The notes under the pieces were generated by a model. It did no database searches and was not told the origin of the DNA. It saw nothing but the letters and a program-made list of their open reading frames with translations. From assembly GCA_018333655.1 (NCBI GenBank), contig JAGXTJ010000043.1, forward strand, positions 1 to 35,589: a DNA stretch of 35,589 bases, read 5' to 3'. The stretch comes from Bacillota bacterium (GTDB lineage: Bacteria > Bacillota > UBA994). Position numbers and translations under genes: made by a program. Shown here piece by piece: positions 15,151 through 23,502 of this stretch; position 1 is the first letter of the stretch, and every line of letters begins with the position of its first letter.

Positions 15151-16545
15151 TTAGAGTTTAGTTTCACAGTCAAGGCTGCGCCTTCTGCGCGAGAGCACCC
15201 AGTCGGCTTTGTTTTCTTGCCGGGCCCGCCCTACCGCCAAGGCATTAGCTGGCACATCACGCGTCACCGTTGAACCGGCCGCCACAAAGGAGTTTTCTCC
15301 GAGCACTAGGGGTGCAATTAAGTTCGAGTTACAGCCCACAAAGGCGCCTTCGCCAATAACAGTTTGGTGCTTCGTACAGCCATCGTAGTTGACAATAATG
15401 GTGCCCGCGCCAAGATTGACGCCTGCACCAATTACGGCATCGCCCACATAGCTAAGATGCGAGATCTTAGTCTCATCGCCAACACTACTTTTCTTAACTT
15501 CGACAAAGTTGCCGATGCGTACGGCACTGCCAAGCTCGCACCCCGGGCGCAAATGCGCAAAGGGACCGACTTCCGCATGGGCACCAATGCGTGCTTCGCG
15601 CACTACCGAGCAAACTACGGTAGCCTCATCTAGAACGACCGCATTTTCTAGCACGGTACTTGGCCCGATTTGACATCCTTCGCCTACGACGGTGCTGCCT
15701 TTAAGGACGCTACCTGGCCATACGACCGTGTCGCTGCCGATTTGCACGTCGACTTCTATGTATGTAGTAGAGGGCGAGACGATAGTTACCCCACCAAGCA
15801 TCAATTTCTCCTGAATGCGCTTCTGCAGGGCCTCTTCGGCGCGGCAGAGCCAGATGCGGTCGTTAATACCTATCGTTTCGGCAAAATCATCTGTCAAGAC
15901 AGTGGTAATGACCCCTTGTTGGCGCAAAAGGGCCAAGACATCGGTGAGCATGTATTCACCTTGCGCATTATCGCTATTTATCTGGCGGAGCGCGGCAAAA
16001 AGATGTGGAGCACTAAAGCAGTAAAAACCTGCGTTAATCTCTTTAATTTCTCGCTCTGTGGGGGAGGCGTCTTTCTCTTCCACGATGGCGACAAACTCGC
16101 CCCCGGCAGCGCGCTTAATTCTACCCAAGCCACGCACATCGAGAGGACGCGCGGTAAGCACTGTGGCCAATGCCCCCGCACTTTCATGTGCGGCTAGCAT
16201 TCTTGCTAGTGTGTGCGGGGTAATGAGCGGCGCATCACCACACAGCACTAAGACTACGCCGGCAAAGTCTTCTAGCGCCCCCTCTGCCTGCTGGCAGGCA
16301 TGGCCGGTACCAAGGCGCTCATGTTGCGTGACAAACTGCGTAAGCCCCTGCGCGGCCGCCTCAACCTCTGCGGCGTCTTTGCCTACCACCGTAATTACCT
16401 TGCTCGCTCCGACCGCCAGTGCCGCCCGGAGAACATGCGTGACGATGGGTAGGCCAGCCACTTTGTGGGCCGTTTTAACAAGTCGTGACTTCATGCGCTT
16501 TCCTTCGCCTGCGGCTAGTACTACTGCCGCAATTTCCTGCCCCAT
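15151..16545 (-). CDS. glmU: Bifunctional GlmU (GlcN-1-P acetyltransferase / GlcNAc-1-P uridyltransferase)
   Basis: 464 residues from the ATG at 16545, which has a strong AAAGGAGG site. The frame stays open upstream, but that part is meaningless. Residues 6-20 contain the nucleotidyltransferase signature LAAGEGKRMKS, and the uridyltransferase domain runs to about 230. Left-handed beta-helix hexapeptides run from about 265 to 440. They include the acetyltransferase region with HLRPGCELG, IGNFVEVKKSS, SHLSYVGDA, and NYDGCTKHQT. It makes UDP-GlcNAc for peptidoglycan in two steps in the cytoplasm. The length agrees with the usual 450-460. It lies directly downstream of spoVG, as in Bacillus. Confidence 0.97.
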   Translation of the reverse strand: MGQEIAAVVLAAGEGKRMKSRLVKTAHKVAGLPIVTHVLRAALAVGASKVITVVGKDAAEVEAAAQGLTQFVTQHERLGTGHACQQAEGALEDFAGVVLVLCGDAPLITPHTLARMLAAHESAGALATVLTARPLDVRGLGRIKRAAGGEFVAIVEEKDASPTEREIKEINAGFYCFSAPHLFAALRQINSDNAQGEYMLTDVLALLRQQGVITTVLTDDFAETIGINDRIWLCRAEEALQKRIQEKLMLGGVTIVSPSTTYIEVDVQIGSDTVVWPGSVLKGSTVVGEGCQIGPSTVLENAVVLDEATVVCSVVREARIGAHAEVGPFAHLRPGCELGSAVRIGNFVEVKKSSVGDETKISHLSYVGDAVIGAGVNLGAGTIIVNYDGCTKHQTVIGEGAFVGCNSNLIAPLVLGENSFVAAGSTVTRDVPANALAVGRARQENKADWVLSRRRRSLDCETKL

Positions 16546-16601
16546 ACTGCGCCTCCTTTGCAAACAATCTTCTTTTGACGCTACCATTATACGTCGCAGG
16601 A

Positions 16602-16633
16602 GACAAAATACAAAGTGGAGCTTGCGCTCCACT
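16602..16633 (-). terminator. Terminator between spoVG and glmU
   Basis: Perfect 8-bp stem AGTGGAGC (16614-16621) and GCTCCACT (16626-16633) with a four-base loop. On the minus strand it is followed by TTTGTATTTTGTC. It begins 7 bases after the spoVG stop. Confidence 0.8.
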
Positions 16634-16639
16634 AGAGGC

Positions 16640-16906
16640 TTACGATACCCTGGCGATTTCTTTGTGGTAGGCGCCCAAAACCTCCGCCTGAATTTTCTCG
16701 CGTGTGAAAGCGTTAATGGGATGCGCAATGTCTCTAAACTCTCCCGCGGGGGTCTTGCGGCTTGGCATAGCTACGAATAGACCATTGTTCCCGTCCACGA
16801 TGCGCACATCGTGAATAACAAATGCGTCTTCTAGGGTGATAGATACTATGGCCTTCATTCGCCCTTCAGTGCTTACCTTTCGGATCCTTACGTCAGTGAT
16901 ATTCAT
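16640..16906 (-). CDS. spoVG: SpoVG regulator
   Basis: 88 residues from the ATG at 16906, which follows AAAGGCGGTG by 6 bases; a GTG at 16915 is also in frame. The sequence [32 protein letters not shown], and [21 protein letters not shown] is the conserved SpoVG core. SpoVG is a small DNA- or RNA-binding protein that affects cell division, capsule and sporulation in Bacillota. A sigma-H-like promoter lies 43-70 bases upstream, matching the known control of spoVG in Bacillus subtilis. Its own terminator separates it from glmU. This is strong evidence for a sporulating lineage. Confidence 0.97.
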   Translation of the reverse strand: MNITDVRIRKVSTEGRMKAIVSITLEDAFVIHDVRIVDGNNGLFVAMPSRKTPAGEFRDIAHPINAFTREKIQAEVLGAYHKEIARVS

Positions 16907-16948
16907 GTTCTTCACCGCCTTTCGTCATCAAGCCCATATTGTGGGTTA

Positions 16949-16976
16949 ATTCGATTCAACTGGCTAAACATCCTTC
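16949..16976 (-). promoter_or_regulatory. Sigma-H-like promoter of spoVG
   Basis: On the minus strand GAAGGATGT (complement of 16968-16976) and ATCGAAT (complement of 16949-16955) are separated by 12 bases. This fits the sigma-H pattern RnAGGAwWW, then RnnGAAT, with one mismatch in the -35. It lies about 43 bases before the spoVG start, as expected for this classic sigma-H gene. Confidence 0.65.
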
Positions 16977-17090
16977 TAATTATCGAAAGAACTTTTCGAT
17001 TAATTACGACAACTTGCGACTGCATAGTTCAGGGTGGACAGCACACACTATAGACGGCGCAAAGCCAATCTTTACAAAGGAGTGGAGTCA

Positions 17091-17633
17091 ATGCAAAAGA
17101 CAATTGTCGGCGTATTTCGTTCTGAAAGCGATGCCGAGCGGGCAGTACGGGCGCTACGGTCATCGGGCTTCAGAGACCAGGAGATCTCCATCGTAGCCAA
17201 GGATAGAGGAACGCAAGGAAAAGGCCAAGGCCAGCAAAATCGTAGCGGCATGGCCAACACCATGCGCGCAGGTACAGACGACATCTCAGACGGCATGACT
17301 AGCGGCGCCACCTGGGGCGGCCTAGCCGGCCTAGCACTAGGCACCGGCGCTCTAGCTATACCAGGGCTTGGTCCCATTATCGCCGCAGGCCCCATCGCCG
17401 CAGCTCTAACCGGCGCTGCCACCGGTGGCCTAGCCGGTGGGCTACTTGACTGGGGTATACCAGCCGAGAGAGGTCGCCAACTGCAAGAAGAAGTGCGCCA
17501 AGGCAATATGCTCGCTATTTTGCAGTGCACCGGCAGCGAATGCACTGAGGCCAAGGTCAATCAAGCATCAAACATCCTCAGGGAAAACGGCGCCCGCGAT
17601 GTCGAGTCCCACGCTTCATCAGCTCGTCGTTAA
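17091..17633 (+). CDS. YflT-like stress protein with glycine-rich hydrophobic segment
   Basis: 180 residues from the ATG at 17091, which has AAAGGAG at 17076-17082. Residues 1-37 (TIVGVFRSESDAERAVRAL, then ISIVAKD) match the N-terminal part of the YflT/general stress protein 17M domain. Residues about 75-125 form a long Gly/Ala-rich hydrophobic stretch (GGLAGLALGTGALAIPGLG, then IIAAGPIAAALTGAATGGL), and residues 130-175 return to a beta-alpha fold. It is divergent from spoVG and lies between spoVG and purR. The likely role is stress response at the membrane, but no mechanism is known. It is terminated by a hairpin shared with purR. Confidence 0.8.
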   Translation: MQKTIVGVFRSESDAERAVRALRSSGFRDQEISIVAKDRGTQGKGQGQQNRSGMANTMRAGTDDISDGMTSGATWGGLAGLALGTGALAIPGLGPIIAAGPIAAALTGAATGGLAGGLLDWGIPAERGRQLQEEVRQGNMLAILQCTGSECTEAKVNQASNILRENGARDVESHASSARR

Positions 17634-17653
17634 TTAGTCTTGAGCAAGCAAAA

Positions 17654-17680
17654 CCCGGCACCAGTTCGCTGTGTGCCGGG
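17654..17680. terminator. Hairpin terminator between convergent genes
   Basis: CCCGGCAC (17654-17661) and GTGCCGGG (17673-17680) form an 8-bp stem. On the minus strand it is followed by TTTTGCTTG, so it mainly ends the purR transcript. It lies 21 bases after the plus-strand stress gene and may serve both. Confidence 0.75.
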
Positions 17681-18532
17681 CTATATATTGCCTGGTGAGA
17701 TGAGGAGCCCACCAGATTCTTCATCAAGACGCACGATAGACAGGTAGCCACTCGTCAGCTTGTCCAGCGGGCGCACATTCTCAACTAAGACTACCGTGCC
17801 AACAATCTCGGCGCGAAACTCATCTAGCAAAGTGGCCAGCCCCTGCAAGGTACCCCCGGCACGCAAGAAGTCATCTACCACCAACACCCGCGCCTTTTCG
17901 GGCAGACTGCGCCGCGGCAGGGACATCGTCTGTAGATTGCGATGTGACCCAGAAAGAAAACTCACCGAGAGCACCGGGCCATCGGCCATAATACTCTCTT
18001 GACGAGCGAGCGGTAGCGATACCCCGCTCTGCGCCACAACTAACTCACGGCGCGCGATAACTAAGGGTCTGTTTAAGTAGCGCGCTACCGAAAGAGCCAA
18101 CGGTATGCCCCTCGCCTCTATAGTAACAACGGCCTCCACCCGGTTTGCCGCAAAACGTGCCGCGATTACCTCCCCTAGGGCAGAAAGCAAGGCCGGTTCC
18201 TGCAAAACATCATTCAGGTATAGATACCCCGTAGCAACACGGCGCGCCGGCTCATTTAGGCGCTCGCAGAGCCCGGCGATTAACGCCTCGATATGCTGCC
18301 GCGTCCGGTGGGGCACATAGCGTACTCCTCCCGAAGTTCCGGTTACAGTTTCGAGCCTGCCAAGACCCTGCGCTTCAAGACCTTGGCGAATGGCCGCCAC
18401 GTCCTCACTGATGGACGACTTTGCCACCCCTAAGCGACCCGCCAGGTCACTTAAAGATAGTAACTCTTGTGGTGCATCTAGTAGCAGTTTTACAATTGTG
18501 GCCACACGTGCCGCCTTACTTTGTTTCTCCAT
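17681..18532 (-). CDS. purR: Pur operon repressor PurR (Gram-positive type)
   Basis: 283 residues. The N-terminal winged helix (residues 1-75, LLSLSDLAGRLGVAKSSISEDVAAI) is followed by a type I phosphoribosyltransferase domain. Its PRPP-binding motif VLVVDDFLRAGGTL is at 216-229. PurR binds DNA at PurBoxes and is released by PRPP, coupling purine synthesis to supply. The ATG directly follows the nucleotidyltransferase stop, with no gap. It is the last gene of the operon, followed by a terminator. The length is normal. In Bacillus subtilis purR lies downstream of ispE; here a GntR gene and a nucleotidyltransferase gene lie between. Confidence 0.95.
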   Translation of the reverse strand: MEKQSKAARVATIVKLLLDAPQELLSLSDLAGRLGVAKSSISEDVAAIRQGLEAQGLGRLETVTGTSGGVRYVPHRTRQHIEALIAGLCERLNEPARRVATGYLYLNDVLQEPALLSALGEVIAARFAANRVEAVVTIEARGIPLALSVARYLNRPLVIARRELVVAQSGVSLPLARQESIMADGPVLSVSFLSGSHRNLQTMSLPRRSLPEKARVLVVDDFLRAGGTLQGLATLLDEFRAEIVGTVVLVENVRPLDKLTSGYLSIVRLDEESGGLLISPGNI

Positions 18533-19282
18533 CTAGGCACCCATAAGTTCTTGCCGAGCGAGAGCTAGATCACTATCTTTATCGACATCAGTGCCGATTT
18601 CGGCATAAGGGCACTCGACAGCTACACAGCGACAGCCAAGTATTTGCGACACGCGCTCTTCTACCTCGGGCACGGTCAACTGCCCTAAGAGCAATTTGAC
18701 CAGAAACTTATACCCAATAAGGGCACTAAGCGCTAGGACGTTTTTGCGCTGGGCAATAAACTGCTCCATGCGCAAGGACACCTGCTCGGCCACCGCCGGA
18801 TCAATAACGAGGAGGTTCCCCCCCGTGTAGGTGCGCCCGCCTAAAGTGGCATAGGTACGCTTAACGCCAGGGTAACGTGCCTCATTTACTTCTTTGGGGA
18901 TGATAGGGTAGAAGAAGTCTCCCTCCTGCCCTTCTAGCTTGGCCAAGTAGGCATCTACGACCGACGAAGTCAACATGGGTATATCAGAAGTCACTACCGC
19001 CACCCTCTTACTAGGTGGCAAAGTACGCATGGCAGCTAGGCCGTTTTCACGCATATCTCCCCCCGCGGGAAGGACAGATACCCGCGTGCTAGCATATGGT
19101 GCGCACAGCGTCGCCGGCCCCACAATGACTATAGAGTCAATAGCTTTCGAGCCCGCTAGGGCTTTGTAGACATATTCCAGCATGGGCTGGTCATGGATAG
19201 GAATAAGCGCTTTGTTAGCTACGCCATGTTTTTTGGCAAAATCATCTTTTTTATCCGCGCCCGCTAAAATGATGGCATTCAT
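18533..19282 (-). CDS. MobA-like nucleotidyltransferase
   Basis: 249 residues from the ATG at 19282, which has GGAGGTGG 4-11 bases upstream. The N-terminus MNAIILAGADKKD followed by KALIPIHDQPMLEYV is the nucleotide-binding pattern of the NTP_transf_3/MobA-like group. The substrate is unknown, since the signature lacks the usual GxxSRMGxxK and has a KKHGVANKAL version instead. The C-terminal half has no recognisable motif. It lies between the GntR regulator and purR and probably shares their transcript. Its function is not established; nucleotide-sugar or cofactor synthesis is possible. Confidence 0.8.
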   Translation of the reverse strand: MNAIILAGADKKDDFAKKHGVANKALIPIHDQPMLEYVYKALAGSKAIDSIVIVGPATLCAPYASTRVSVLPAGGDMRENGLAAMRTLPPSKRVAVVTSDIPMLTSSVVDAYLAKLEGQEGDFFYPIIPKEVNEARYPGVKRTYATLGGRTYTGGNLLVIDPAVAEQVSLRMEQFIAQRKNVLALSALIGYKFLVKLLLGQLTVPEVEERVSQILGCRCVAVECPYAEIGTDVDKDSDLALARQELMGA

Positions 19283-19293
19283 GGCACCACCTC

Positions 19294-19971
19294 CTACACC
19301 TTGTGGTCTCTTACCCATTCCATTATCGACAACTCCGCATTTTCCATATGCTCCTTGGCGAGGGCCTGCGCTAGGGCACTATTGCCCTCGGAAATGGCTT
19401 CGGTTATTCTCTTGTGCTCTTGAAAAACAGCCCTAAATCGCCCTGGGGTAGAGAGTGATGTCCTACGAAAACGGCTAATTTGCTCGCGCAAATTGTTCAC
19501 AATCTGCGATAAGCGTTGATTGCGGCTAGCCGCAAACAAGATCGAGTGGAACTGCTCATCTAATTCCACCAAGCGATCGGCGCTTTCGTCCTCCATGCAC
19601 TCGCCAATTTGCACCAAAGTGCGCTCTAGCTGCTCAAGGCCCTCTGGCGAGATTCTCTGCGCGGCTAAGCCTGCCGCTAGCGCCTCTAGGGCCGCCCGTA
19701 TTTCAAAGGTCTCGGCAATGTCTTTGACGCTTAAGTCAGAGACATAGGCGCCACGACGGGCAATCATAATGGCTAGGCCCTCTAGCTCGAGCTTACGTAT
19801 GGCCTCGCGCACCGGGGTGCGGCTAACGCCCATTTCTTCTGCTAATTGCACCTCCATCAGTCGTTCGCCAGGTTTCAGCCTGCCGCTCAAGATGGCCTCG
19901 CGCAAATGCTCAAAGACAATTTCGCGCAGTGGCTTGTAGTTGTCAAGCTTAATAGGCACCATTCTCTCCAT
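19294..19971 (-). CDS. GntR-family regulator, FadR subfamily
   Basis: 225 residues from the ATG at 19971. It overlaps the ispE stop (TGATG), so it is coupled. Residues 9-72 are a winged helix (IVFEHLREAILSGRLKPGERL, LAEEMGVSRTPVREAIRKLELEGL). Residues 78-215 form an all-helical FCD ligand-binding domain (DIAETFEIRAALEALAAGLA, ELDEQFHSILFAAS). FCD domains usually bind small organic acids or metals, but the ligand here is unknown. It might regulate its own operon, including cphBA and ispE, but no binding site is identified. Confidence 0.9.
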   Translation of the reverse strand: MERMVPIKLDNYKPLREIVFEHLREAILSGRLKPGERLMEVQLAEEMGVSRTPVREAIRKLELEGLAIMIARRGAYVSDLSVKDIAETFEIRAALEALAAGLAAQRISPEGLEQLERTLVQIGECMEDESADRLVELDEQFHSILFAASRNQRLSQIVNNLREQISRFRRTSLSTPGRFRAVFQEHKRITEAISEGNSALAQALAKEHMENAELSIMEWVRDHKV

Positions 19972-20795
19972 CACAACGCAGATTCTCCTCTCAGAATGTT
20001 AGCTTGGCACTCTGCTGCCGTTAGCGTAGGAACTACATACTCTCTAAATCCTTCCGCGAGACGCAGGGCTCGCGTCGGGCGCTCCTCGTAAAACCCACAT
20101 ATCGCTGAACCGCTACCACAGAGCAAAGATAGCTCGGCACCATCTTCTGCCAAGAGCGCTTTTAACTCTCTTAGCTCGGGGCGTAGTTTTAAGGCCGCTG
20201 CCTCTAAATCATTGTGCAGGTGAACGTTGCTACTGCTCGCTACAGGCTGCCACTCGGCATAGACCTGTGCTGTCGCGAGGCCAAAGGGCGGCTTAATGAT
20301 GCGTAGCCACCTCGGGTTTAAGTCTGGCAGGGCTGTAATTACTTCACCCCGCCCCGTGGCCCTAGCCGTACCGCCTCGCAAAAAGAAGGGGACGTCTGAG
20401 CCGATGTGCGCGGCAAGAAATTCTAACTCCCCAATTTCTAAAGGGGACCCATAGAGGGCGTTTAGCCCGAGCAAGACATGGGCAGCATTGCTACTGCCTC
20501 CACCGAGGCCGGCCTCGACCGGAATATTCTTGGTGAGTTCAATCGAAATAGCGGGGTCTAGGCTTGTTCTGCCATAGAAGCTTTCTGCGGCTATGAAGCA
20601 TAGATTCTCTCTCCCCTGCGGCAAACCTGCCGGCGCCATTAAGTTGATGCCCGGCTCTCCTCGCGTAAGCACTAGGCGGTCAAAGAGGGCTACTGTCTGT
20701 AGCACCGTCTCTACTTCGTGATATCCGTCGCTACGACGCCTAATGACCTTAAGACCAAGATTCACTTTAGCCGGAGATAAGAGTGTTACGCGCAT
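19971..20795 (-). CDS. ispE: 4-diphosphocytidyl-2-C-methyl-D-erythritol kinase (IspE)
   Basis: 274 residues from the ATG at 20795, which follows AAGAGGTGA; an in-frame GTG lies 9 bases upstream. A GHMP kinase with SPAKVNLGLKVI near the start, the ATP-binding motif EAGLGGGSSNAA (94-105), and D134 in GSDVPFFL. It phosphorylates the fourth intermediate of the MEP isoprenoid pathway in the cytoplasm. C-terminal LLCGSGSAICGF is also typical. It overlaps the GntR gene by one codon and follows cphA by 70 bp. In Bacillus it lies between veg and purR, as here but for the inserted genes. Confidence 0.96.
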   Translation of the reverse strand: MRVTLLSPAKVNLGLKVIRRRSDGYHEVETVLQTVALFDRLVLTRGEPGINLMAPAGLPQGRENLCFIAAESFYGRTSLDPAISIELTKNIPVEAGLGGGSSNAAHVLLGLNALYGSPLEIGELEFLAAHIGSDVPFFLRGGTARATGRGEVITALPDLNPRWLRIIKPPFGLATAQVYAEWQPVASSSNVHLHNDLEAAALKLRPELRELKALLAEDGAELSLLCGSGSAICGFYEERPTRALRLAEGFREYVVPTLTAAECQANILRGESAL

Positions 20796-20865
20796 GTGGT
20801 TCACCTCTTATCCATTCTAATACACGGCTCAATTTAACACTAGCAGAAATTACAGAGACAGTAGG

Positions 20866-23502
20866 TTAGCCACCTACTGCCTCTGTAACCGTGACCACGG
20901 CGCGCAGGGCGCCTACCTCGTCTTCCACCGAGCGCAACTGCCCGAGAGTCCGCTCTAGCGACTCGTAAAAGATAATGACCCAGTCCTCTGGACCGGCACT
21001 CTGCAAGGCTTGCTTGTGCACCGCGGCTTCATCAAAGACTGCTTCTTCACCTGCGGGCACCCTGCCTACTTCTGCTATCCCCTGCCGCAGCAGACGAGCT
21101 ACTTCCGCTACCTCTCTACCCCTACGATCAACATCTTCTTTAACAAAAACTTGGTCGAACTTGGTGCCCGCACAGTGCCCTAATTTGACAATAGAGGCAT
21201 CGGTACGGTCCCCAGGCGCGGAAATTACCCCTATGAGCCGACCAGAGCAGAGCCTGCGCGCCAAGTCGGCTACCGCGCATACGCCCGGAACATTGTGGCC
21301 GTAGTCGAGCATCACGGTGATACCGGCAACTTTAATAATGTTCTGCCGCCCCGGATTGCATAGCAGATCAGGAGCAAAGGCCTGTAGCGTGGCCGAAATG
21401 GCTGAAAAAGGTACTTTAAGCGCCCACAAGGCCCCCATAGCCGCGGCACAATTCTCGATATTGTGGCGAGCCAAACCAGCAAAGCTGAGCGGCACCATGT
21501 TTACGGGGATCTCATACAGCAACTCTCGGCCCGCGAGAGCCCTAAAAGCTCCGTTCTGCACCATCACGCCCCGCCCGCCGCCGGCCAAGTGATTGGCCAA
21601 CACCTGGCTTGGCTCTGCGGCAAAGAGAATCATCTCGCGGCGCGAAGCCTGGCCCGCCTGCACACAGTAGCTGTTTTCTGCGTTGACAACCACCACCCCG
21701 CCCGCACGAACGGCCTCGGTGACTAAGCTTTTTACACGGCACAGCGCCGCCAAGTCAGGTATGCCGTCTTGCCCTAGATGGTCATCACTGATGTTTGTTA
21801 TTACGGCAACATCGGCGAGATTGTAACCGAGCCCGCCGCGGATAATGCCGCCGCGAGCTACCTCTAGAACGGCTGCCTCTACCGCTGGGTCTGACAGGAT
21901 AACCCCCGCACTCCAAGGGCCTGTGGTATCCCCAGCGACAAGCTGTTTTTGGTTGATGTAGATGCCCGACGACGTTGCACAACCTACATGGCCATAGACA
22001 TGCCTTAAGCCTGCCGCAATAAGGCGAGTGGTCGTCGTCTTGCCATTCGTCCCGGTGACTGTCGCTAGGGGTATCTCCGAGGGGGTACCCGGCGGGAAAA
22101 CCAGCTCTACAATTGCCCCCGCCACGTCGCGTGCTTGCCCTAGAGCAGGGTATTGGTGCATGCGGATGCCCGGCGCAGTGTTGACCTCGATGACAGTCAT
22201 CTCGAGCGTTGGCGAAGATATGTCCGGCGCAACCACATCAATTCCAGATATATCAAGCCCGATTAGACGGGCTACCCTCTCCACACGCTCTCTAGCCTCG
22301 GGGTGCACCATGTCCGTCACATCCCAGGCCGTACCGCCCGTGCTCAAGTTAGCACTGTCTCTAAGCAGTACCAGCTGGCCTTGTTGGGGCACATAATTAG
22401 CGTCAATGCCTTGTCTTCTGAGGACTCGTAGGGAAATATCGTCTAGGGCGATGCGCGTGAGGGGCTTTTCGTGTTTTTCTCCCCGCAGAGGATGGAGGTT
22501 CGTGTGGGCGATGAGCCCTAGTATCGACGAGACACCATCGCCCACCACATGTGCTGGCGAACGCTCCGCCGCAGCCACCAGCTTGCCTCCCACCACCACC
22601 AAGCGATAATGTCTGCCCTCGATATACTCTTCTACAATCGTCTTGCCCCCAAACACTTGGGCAAAATGAAAGGCTTCGGCCACGTCCTCGGCCGAATTGA
22701 GCTTGAGGGAGACCCCCTTGCCTTGATTGCCATCGCGCGGCTTGACGGCGACAGGACGACCAATCTGTTGCCATGCTTCTACCGCCTCTTGGTCTGTCTC
22801 AACGGTAAAACCAAAGGGCACAGGAATGCCCGCTGTCGCCAAAATATACTTGGTCATGGCTTTGTCACAGGCAATGTCGGCGGCCAGACATGATGTATGT
22901 GGCCCGACTGTTGCTTGTATCCTCCGGCTGTAGATACCGGTGCCTAGCTGTATCAAGCTCTCGTCGCCGATGCGACGCACCGTAATCCCCCGACTTTCGG
23001 CCGCCTTGACAATGGCCTGAGTACTAGGCCCTAGCTCAAGCTGCGCTGCTAGCTTTCTAAGCGGCTCTAGTTTCTCATGGATATTGACCGTACTGCCCTG
23101 CAAGAGAGACTGCACAATACCTAGGGCCTCTGTGAGCAGGGGCTCCACTAGACCCGGCAGGGCATGCTCGAAAACAACATGGTACACCCCTGGCGATGCC
23201 GCGTAGCGAGTTTTACCAAAGGCCTTAGGAAACCCAAGCAGTGCTTGTAGCTCAAGGATAATATGCTCTAATACATGCCCAAAATAGGTCCCTTCACGCA
23301 GGCGGGCCACAAAGCCACCGTCACGACCACTGCAGCTGTGGTTCGCTATGCCCGGCAGGCATTCACCTAGCGCAAAACAAAACCAAGGGTACTCCGAGCT
23401 CTCTCTGCCCGCTAGCTCTTCTAAATCTAGGGTGACTTTGGTCACGGGGAAATGCGCATAGCAATTTCTCCCTGGGAAAACAGTGATGTCGAGGACGCGC
23501 AT
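20866..23502 (-). CDS. cphA: Cyanophycin synthetase CphA
   Basis: 878 residues, the usual length. It polymerises Asp and Arg into cyanophycin with ATP, without ribosomes. Residues 1-170 form the N-terminal domain, about 215-470 an ATP-grasp domain (KPRDGNQGKGVSL at 254-266, and EVNTAPGIR at 439-447), and 480-870 a Mur-ligase-like domain. The P-loop TGTNGKTT is at 483-490, and LDYGHNVPG and GDRTD lie further on. Both active sites are intact, so it should make the polymer. Its ATG overlaps the cphB stop by one base (TAATG). Cyanophycin is a nitrogen and energy reserve, and in a spore former it could serve sporulation, though this is inference. Confidence 0.96.
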   Translation of the reverse strand: MRVLDITVFPGRNCYAHFPVTKVTLDLEELAGRESSEYPWFCFALGECLPGIANHSCSGRDGGFVARLREGTYFGHVLEHIILELQALLGFPKAFGKTRYAASPGVYHVVFEHALPGLVEPLLTEALGIVQSLLQGSTVNIHEKLEPLRKLAAQLELGPSTQAIVKAAESRGITVRRIGDESLIQLGTGIYSRRIQATVGPHTSCLAADIACDKAMTKYILATAGIPVPFGFTVETDQEAVEAWQQIGRPVAVKPRDGNQGKGVSLKLNSAEDVAEAFHFAQVFGGKTIVEEYIEGRHYRLVVVGGKLVAAAERSPAHVVGDGVSSILGLIAHTNLHPLRGEKHEKPLTRIALDDISLRVLRRQGIDANYVPQQGQLVLLRDSANLSTGGTAWDVTDMVHPEARERVERVARLIGLDISGIDVVAPDISSPTLEMTVIEVNTAPGIRMHQYPALGQARDVAGAIVELVFPPGTPSEIPLATVTGTNGKTTTTRLIAAGLRHVYGHVGCATSSGIYINQKQLVAGDTTGPWSAGVILSDPAVEAAVLEVARGGIIRGGLGYNLADVAVITNISDDHLGQDGIPDLAALCRVKSLVTEAVRAGGVVVVNAENSYCVQAGQASRREMILFAAEPSQVLANHLAGGGRGVMVQNGAFRALAGRELLYEIPVNMVPLSFAGLARHNIENCAAAMGALWALKVPFSAISATLQAFAPDLLCNPGRQNIIKVAGITVMLDYGHNVPGVCAVADLARRLCSGRLIGVISAPGDRTDASIVKLGHCAGTKFDQVFVKEDVDRRGREVAEVARLLRQGIAEVGRVPAGEEAVFDEAAVHKQALQSAGPEDWVIIFYESLERTLGQLRSVEDEVGALRAVVTVTEAVGG

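Noticed and set aside
16546-16728. N-terminal extension of GlmU to 16728
   Set aside because: The residues before MGQEIAA have no relation to the family, and the ribosome site is at 16545. The extension also overlaps the spoVG terminator.
16058-16780. 240-residue open frame on the plus strand opposite glmU
   Set aside because: It is the complement of a well-supported gene, with low-complexity Ala/Ser composition and no motif.
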